Below are positions 57,501-64,000 of a stretch of 64,000 bases of DNA, in pieces; positions within the stretch are counted from its first letter, which is position 1, and each line of letters begins with the position of its first letter. The stretch covers positions 57,855-121,854 of the forward strand of contig JASAMV010007856.1 in NCBI GenBank assembly GCA_030248065.1. The letters run 5' to 3'. Source of the DNA: Rhynchonema sp. JSB1_4 (lineage: Eukaryota > Nematoda > Chromadorea > Monhysterida > Xyalidae). The position numbers and the translations under genes were made by a program. The notes beneath the pieces were generated by a model, which saw only the letters and a list, made by a program, of their open reading frames with translations, was not told the DNA's origin and did no database searches.

Positions 57501-60500
57501 GCCATGAAAAATAGGGCGCTCAGTAATTTTTGTGAACAATAAATATGCAAATCTACAGTACGTCACTTTGGAAGTAATATGTGCATCAGGTTGCATATAT
57601 TTGCGCGTGATGCGAGTGGGCTCCTGATCGCGGGCCTGAGTTTTTGGGATGGGATCACGTGATCGTGTTTATAAACTACAAGTGTACTGAAATCTATCGA
57701 GCTCAAATTTTTTTTATATCGAATCAAAAACCAATCAAAATTGATATTTTTTCAGACACCGAAACACAACGAGATACCCGACGTCCCCACCACGACCAGC
57801 ACAGTCGATGAAACATCATCCAATCAACACTACGTGTATTACGACCCCGGATCGCACTGGTGCAGAGTTTGCAACACAACGCATGCGAGCGTTTATGAGC
57901 TGTTGGAACATTTGCATACGTTGCATCACAGACAGGTACATCAGGTGGGATTATGGCATTTGTTTTGTGCTTTGAAATCGGAGATGTGAGCGTGAGATGG
58001 TTCGGTGGAGGTTTTCAATCGCATCTCATTTGGGAACGGTTTTGATTTTGGTGTGATAGGTTATCGTTGTTACGCACAGAGTGCAGATGGCTGTTTGTGA
58101 ATTGTATATTTACTGTCGCGAAACATTTTTTTCTTCTGTCGCAGAACTCTGACCCGAAACATCGCCCTTGGGTTGGTGTCGCCGAAGAATGGAAAACGGG
58201 CGCCGATCCGCAGAACAGAAATGCTGAAGTTCTGCCGATCAAAGGTTTGTTTTGTTTGTTCACGTTTGTTTTGTTTGTTTGTTCAGATCACGGTCATATC
58301 TGTTTATTGTCTCGTAATTCGTCAATTCTCAATTCCTGTGTGTTTCCGCAAACGAGCAATAAATTTGTAAATGTATAAGGTAATAATCTGCATTCCAAGC
58401 AAAAAAACTATCGAAAATTTAGGACAGTGTTTCAATTTTTAGGCGCCGAATTTTTCGTGCCTACGACGGGCTACTATTGTTCGTTGTGCAAGTCGTTCGC
58501 GGGGGATCAGCAGCATGCTGCTAAGCATTTGGAGAGCGAAACACATCGAAAGGCTTATACGGTTGTCCGTGGAATACAGTGGTGTCGTTGAGGTGGGGGG
58601 GGTGGAAGAAGGCTACCCCCTAGTATCCGGTATCCTGACATTTTGTCCAAGGGGTATCCTAATCCTACCATACAATTTTTCCGAAAGCCGTAAAAATATC
58701 CCATTTTTACCTCCAAAATGCTCAAAATCGCTTGCTGGCGCAAGCATAGCCCCGAAATGACCATTTTTGCGCTTCCAATACCAATTTTGTTCAATTTTCC
58801 TCTAAAAATAGACGTTTTTTGAACAACCTCCCTGGGTATCCGAGATTTTTTATTTTGGGTATCCGGTATCCGAAAATTTTGGATTTTGGGTATCCGGTAT
58901 CCTGACTTCTTGATTTCCCAACGACACCACTGGTGAAATACGATTGTTGTTGTTGTTTTTGTCGTGTTTTTTCTGCGACGTTTCGTCTGTTTTTTTGGGT
59001 TTGAGCGAATCAAACTTTAAGTGCGAAGGTTGCTGACGTGGCTGATGCAGTCAGATGCTTGGATGCTTTTTATCACGCTAAAGTGAGTCCACATGCAGCG
59101 AACAAGAAATAAAGGTGAAAACCGTGGAGACTCATGGTCAAGCTGAAGCAAAAATGAAAACATTCAAAATCACAAGATTCGAACCGGAGCTGCATTTCTT
59201 CCAAGCGGCCCTGAGTCGGCAAGCTGTGTATGGGTCAAATATGCTCGATGTGAAGACCAGCTGTTGCCAGAGATTGGATCCACTCGCGTGACTGACTTTG
59301 AGTGAAACATCGCTCCGCCGAATCGCATGAAACATCATTGTTTTTCAGACGTTGCTGCACACCCAGCCCACCTACGAGCGCGACTACAGTATGGCCAAAG
59401 TGGCGGCGCAATCGAAACAGTCCCGTTCGCAACCGGGACCGAGCGGTCAGTCGAACCCGGCGCAGACCACGAGTTCAAATGCAGTAACTAACAATGTGGT
59501 AATGCCGGTGGACAGACTGTCACCGACGGAGATTCGGTCGAAATTGAAGACGAAAAAGTTGCCCAATAAATCAGCACCCGTCGCAGCCGTTAAGCAGGTA
59601 TCGTATTTTTTTGTTTAGAATATTAGTGCCGTGCGCACTAGTGCCTTTTCTTTGATGCAAACTCAAAACTGGCCTCAGCTTCGTTCACAAGCTAATAGTT
59701 CATGCACCAGGCAAATCGAGTTATAAAAATTATCAAATTTATCGAGTTATCGAATTATTGTTTCCAAATCGAGTAATGAAAACAGATATTTGTTCAATAA
59801 CAATGAGGAAACTTCAGGAAATTCACACTGAAGATATTCGCCTGGTGGTGACTCCGTCAAAGACGTCATCAGCAAAGAAAGATGATAGAAAAGTGCAAGT
59901 AAAAGGCGGCGATATGCTGAAGGTAGGATGAATGATTGAGCTTGTTTTGTTTTGAGGTCGGTGAGGCAGGACACGTGACGGTGTGGTGCATTCGCACTGA
60001 AGATGTTCTGATGCAACGACCCACCTGTGAAAAACGACGAAACGGGGAAAGCTTGCTGCGGTTGTTGCATGACTCTGTCTTTTCGGTGCTTATTTGCTCG
60101 GGCAGTATTAATCTCGTTGGGAAATCAAATCTACAGTGACCATACTGGTCATTAATTTTCAGATAAAGGTAAAACAAGCAGTCGCCAATGTACGATCAAA
60201 GAACAAACCGAACACGAGCGGTCGCAGTAGCAGTGTGTCAACGTCGAAGAGGAAAACATCGTCAAGCACATCACAACAGAGGAAACGGAGTAGAACGCCG
60301 AAACATAAACATAAATCAAGGAGCAGGTCTCCAGTGAGTTGCTTTCACATTTGTTTTTGATCGGCATCTCCAGTTTGTACGACTGGCGTTGACATCCGAA
60401 CGGTGCAGAGAAGTCACGTCACCAAGACAGAACTGGTACGATCCGATCACTAAGTTTGGTGTCGCCTACAGTGAATCCTTTTGCAGTCAATTTTTTAACG

Positions 60501-62494
60501 TGCAATATACTTTGGATCACAATCCGCAGTTAACCGCCGAACATCTTCATACACAAGTAACCAGATTTTGTGATCATGGTTCTTGATCCTAAAGTCAGCT
60601 TACAAAAACCCTAAAAAATCATACCATGGTCAAGAGTGGGCCCCCATAAAAACCGTTGAAATGTGACGCGCGCCGTCAAATGGTTTTTACCCACGTGTCT
60701 TTATTATCATTCATGTAACATCAACCAACCTGCCGTCTACGTCGATGCTTGTATGTTGATGGCGATCGATAAATAATGCGCACTTTCGATTTCCAACATT
60801 CGGAGAGTCATTAATGTTTCAACAAGGCTACAAATAGGGCCTAAAGAGTTGACAGAAACGATCGCGCTTTTTTTTGTACTCGCTGATAAAGATGAAATCA
60901 ACAAAAAAGAATGTTTGTGGTCAAACCGACAGGCTGTGAGTGGTTTGTTACCGGCAATAATAGACACTTTTGTCAGTCAGAGAGGCGCATACTGCAACAC
61001 GCGGGTATGTCTCTCTGGCATGTCTGTCGCAAATGGTACCGACGCACAACTGTGTCCCACATAGTAATTATGGTTTTGATTTAAAACCCCATACATTGGC
61101 CCAAAATGGTGTGGCATGTGGCATCTGCGGTGCAACTTTCACATAATCGACGCTAGATCAGTTCGCCTTCGCCACAGGTACTGTAGACGTGATCTTGTTC
61201 GGGCTGTCATTTGAGTAAAAATATGGTCCGATAATAACGCGGCCCAAAAGTACATGGCCCAAAAAGTAACATGGCCAGAAGGTTCACTGACCCAAAAAGA
61301 TACTGAACCCAAAAAGTCTGTATTGAGCAAGGCATACCTGATCCGCTTCAAACATCAATTAGTGATGTCGGCCAAAAAAACATTCCAGAGACACCACCAC
61401 CGGCATTCCGCGTCCCCAACGCGGCATTTGTCGGTGCACAAAAGTGGAGGTGGAGGAGGGGCCTCGTCATCATCGTCGCACACCAAACATGGCACATCGG
61501 CCAATCGACGTCCCGGCGATTCGAACAGAAATGTGCAATCAACTGGCGATCTAAGGAATCGACTCGGGACGTCGCAGAGATCGAATGATGACCGCGAGTG
61601 GACTGGCTCGATTACTTCCGCGCCGGAGTTCATTGTTCCACCGAAGCGACCCGTTCAACAGCGACTAGGTTTTTTGGACGATGTTTTTTTGCGGATATGA
61701 CTTTTGGACGATTTTTTGTCTTATATTTTGAAGTCGATTGTTAATTGGTTTTTTGGTGCCCAGTTTTCTTTGCCGGGTCTCACTCGTTGACTTCAACCAT
61801 CTTGTTGTCGTGATGACGTGAATGCAGATCATTATTAATGTTGCGGTTTGTGGCATACGGTAGATTAGATGTGTATAGTCCAACAACAGCTAATGCAGAA
61901 TTTATGTCCACTGCGTTGCCTGATCCGCCAAGCACATAACGCGTGATGCAACATTACAAGCACAGACAGGCAGTCAGCTTGTGTGTTGGCTGGCTGCGTA
62001 GGTGTTTATAATGTTGCATCACGCGTTATGTGCTTGGCGGATCAGGCAACGCAGTGCACATAAATTCTGCATTAGCTGTTGTTGGACTATAAATTGTTTG
62101 TCCTGGGAAGTGTTTGAGTTCTGGATACCTTAACCTGCTCTGTTCTCAGAACCCACGGGCGCCTCTTGTGTTCCTTTTGGCAATATGTTTCTTGCGCCAT
62201 AATCATAGCTGTATCCGAAATTCAAAACCCCGAAACCGTTTGTCTTATGTCGCATTATGTGTTGCGCCGAAACCGCCTTTAAATTCAGGCTTTGGCGGCA
62301 TGGTCATACCCCCGGTCAACCCTGCGTATCAAGGCGTCGGAGCACAACAACAACGCAATTTGCCCGCCGATTCACTGCGCGTCACGCAAGCAATCGAGCG
62401 GCAGCTGGCTGGCAGGGCGACGGAGGAAGATCTGGTGCTGTTGAATAGACAAGGCGCGACCGTGAAACAGGTGCAGGTGTACACGAAGAAATGA
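53465..62494 (+). CDS. ZNF318-like matrin-type zinc-finger protein, 15 exons, about 1107 aa
   Basis: Probable nuclear regulator of the ZNF318 family. Exons: 53465-53853, 54259-54808, 55031-55154, 55252-55523, 55708-55860, 56375-56521, 56910-57188, 57756-57935, 58145-58244, 58443-58561, 59349-59597, 59818-59922, 60163-60333, 61389-61668, 62289-62494; phases close throughout. Order: acidic N-terminus (MTSLSDAFNVSDEDDQ), Gln/Pro-rich exons 1-4, a charged coiled coil (exons 4-6, ERKLVEKV... RLKRQREELLKKSDRNR), an Arg/Ser-rich exon 7, a C2H2 finger in exon 8 (CRVCNTTHASVYELLEHLHT), then PWVGVAEEWKTG and a second, matrin-like finger in exon 10 (TGYYCSLCKSFAGDQQHAAK followed by HLESETH). Basic Ser-rich exons and the tail LVLLNRQGATVKQVQVYTKK follow. 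Exon 2 appears to use a GC donor. Exon 3 could instead end at 55213. A hAT-like MITE abuts exon 10. Start chosen at the first ATG before the acidic block. Confidence 0.9.
55930..56020. mobile_element. degenerate GGTATCC hAT-like remnant in a ZNF318-like intron
   Basis: CAGTGGTGTCGTTGGGG and TTGTATCCGGTATCGTGACC match the left and inner parts of 6029-6463. The right end (CAACGACTGACGACTGCACTG) is altered. Only about 90 bp remain. Confidence 0.65.
58577..58932. mobile_element. hAT-like MITE with GGTATCC repeats, copy 2
   Basis: The ends CAGTGGTGTCGTTG and CAACGACACCACTG are flanked by GTGGAATA / GTGAAATA (58569-58576 and 58933-58940; one mismatch). The body matches 6029-6463, including the central GCTTGCTGGCGCAAGC. 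It starts 15 bp downstream of exon 10 of the ZNF318-like gene. Confidence 0.92.
61876..62089. mobile_element. TAGTCCAAC-type foldback MITE
   Basis: TA|TAGTCCAACAACAGCTAATG and CATTAGCTGTTGTTGGACTA|TA, with arms of about 95 bp that match almost perfectly (GCGTTGCCTGATCCGCC on both). It lies in the last intron of the ZNF318-like gene. The terminal TAGTCCAAC is shared with copies at 23.4, 27.8 and 30.7 kb, but the bodies differ. Confidence 0.88.
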
Positions 62495-64000
62495 ACAGGA
62501 ATGAAGGTGAGCTCGGGGTGTTTGGTTTTTGGCTTTTATTTTTTTCGAACTGTGGAGCAACAAGTTATTTTTTGAATCCGGAGTGCTTTGCGACAAGAGT
62601 ATAATGCTGGGATAAGAAGACTCAGACAGACCTGCTTTATAGTGGGTGATCAGGATTGGGAAGTCGGCATTTTGGTGAATATAATAATGTTCATGATATC
62701 GTTTGGATTGAATTGACGTCATATTGGGAGACCAGATTGTCTGCCACAAGGATGTGTGGCAGATTAAGAGGGGCGCACGAATTTTCTGTGCTGGCTTGCT
62801 TCGATTGTGCAAGCGCCAACGCTATCGATGGACACGGTAACAAGCGTGAAAGGATTGGATTGCTCCTTGCTTTGAAAAACACCGTGGAATTGATCTACAA
62901 AAAAACGAATGAATGAAACAACCCAAAAAAGAAAAAAACACCCCACCCACACCCCACAAAAAATACGCTGATTTCCTAAGCACATCAAATGTTATGAAAC
63001 CGCATAACGCTTTGCACGCCTGAAAGGTCAACATTCTTTGCAGGGGGAAAGTACGCGAATCAAAACTGATGGTAAAGCAAAATGAAAGTTGTGGAATGCA
63101 CGCCGTAAGTCAGTTTGTGATTCTGTTATCGATTTTAGCTGAGTTGTATGTTTTAGCTGTTGTGTTGTAGCGTTTTTTGTTATGGTTTCACACTTTCGAT
63201 TGATATGGTTTCACTATTCGCATTTTTTCGTGCATACGGTCATCTTATAACTTGTCCTGTGAAATAACGATTCCTTGGGTCAATGTTCAATTCGATTGAA
63301 ATTATCAACGAATAACAATCAAACATTTGGTGTTATGTTCGTAATTCATCTTTACTTAACAAGAAGCCAGTTAGCATCATTTGGTAATATGTGTGGTACT
63401 CAATGGCTGAACATACGTAAGTGCAAACCGCAGAAAAGAAAACGGAACGGCTTGGTGAACATTTTTTGACATTGAAAAAAGGAAAGAAAAGAACCCGACA
63501 ACATGACCGCGAACAAGCAAGAACAAACAACGTAACGAACGACCAGACCAGGCACGCGCAAAACAACAAAACCGATTTTTTGTGGAACCGAATTATTCTG
63601 TGATTGGCCGATTTTTGAGCGTGTACACTTCGGCGGCGAAAACGAAAACGCTTATAAACCGGACTTCACAGGCGGCAATTTTGTTCTGTGACAACTTCCA
63701 CGAAACACCCGACAGAAATCAACAACTAGCTGTGTGGAACACGTACAGTATCAACCAACAAAAACTATAATTCTAATCAAATCTTGAAACAGCAATTTCA
63801 ACGTGGAATAAAGTGCCCAGTGAAATCAATGTAATGGTCAGTCCGTAAATTGTGCGCATGACAACAAGGTTTATGAGCGGATTCGATAGATTTTACACAA
63901 CGACGAGTCAATAAACAACAGTTGATTTTCACAAAATGCTGAAGCGCAAACTATTGGACGTTTCGAGATTACTTAAAAAATGGACCGTTCCTCAAAGCAT
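62495..64000. other. right-end stretch without recognised genes
   Basis: Follows the stop of the ZNF318-like gene and probably begins with its 3' UTR. Frames of 60-86 codons on both strands have no recognisable domain or splice context. Confidence 0.45.

Noticed and set aside
1..64000. tRNA or rRNA genes
   Set aside because: I found no stretch with the internal promoter motifs and cloverleaf pairing expected of a tRNA, nor any rRNA-like sequence, when reading both strands; a tRNAscan run would be decisive.

Overview
The window is animal nuclear DNA. Genes are split into many short exons separated by GT-AG introns, coding sequence is rich in CAA/CAG-encoded glutamine runs, and the space between genes is packed with small non-autonomous transposons. 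The recognisable proteins are metazoan: CNOT4, a CaMKII association (hub) domain, a GT92/DUF23 glycosyltransferase and a ZNF318-type zinc-finger protein. I read it as an invertebrate. An ecdysozoan would fit (GT92 families are large in nematodes), but I cannot fix the phylum.

Layout. 1-5.3 kb, minus strand: CNOT4, with RING, RRM and CCCH modules rebuilt exon by exon; its C-terminus is uncertain and may run off the left edge. 4.5-10.4 kb: a dense nest of hAT-like and TA-target elements. Each hAT-like element carries its own private short tandem repeat, and perfect or near-perfect 8-bp target duplications let the nesting be read directly. 10.4-13.7 kb: older repeats and one hAT-like MITE. 13.7-19.2 kb: an LTR retrotransposon with a Gag-like reading frame but no visible polymerase, inserted in a foldback MITE and itself invaded by a hAT-like MITE. 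19.2-21.1 kb: repeats.

21.2-39.6 kb, minus strand: a CaMKII hub gene without any visible kinase domain. Four separate first-exon units (39.56, 36.07, 32.43 and 23.98 kb) all end in phase 1 and can splice into the shared linker and hub exons. One begins with a hydrophobic membrane anchor, the same layout as vertebrate alphaKAP. MITEs sit in several of its introns. 39.6-47 kb: mostly repeats, foldbacks and a mariner-like element. 47.16-49.54 kb, plus: a three-exon GT92 glycosyltransferase. 50.1-51.2 kb: a 1.09-kb near-palindrome. 51.55-52.19 kb, minus: a candidate small single-pass membrane protein. 52.4-53.3 kb: nested foldbacks. 53.47-62.49 kb, plus: a 15-exon ZNF318-like gene with every splice phase closed. 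62.5-64 kb: nothing recognised.

The genes look like independent neighbours with separate roles: mRNA decay and ubiquitination (CNOT4), calcium-kinase scaffolding (hub), glycan synthesis (GT92) and nuclear RNA or transcription regulation (ZNF318-like). The strongest unusual signals are the kinase-less hub gene, the transposons with private minisatellites, and a 9-mer (GATGTTTCA / TGAAACATC) present about 19 times, mostly within or near exons. All gene models are manual splice reconstructions without transcript data.
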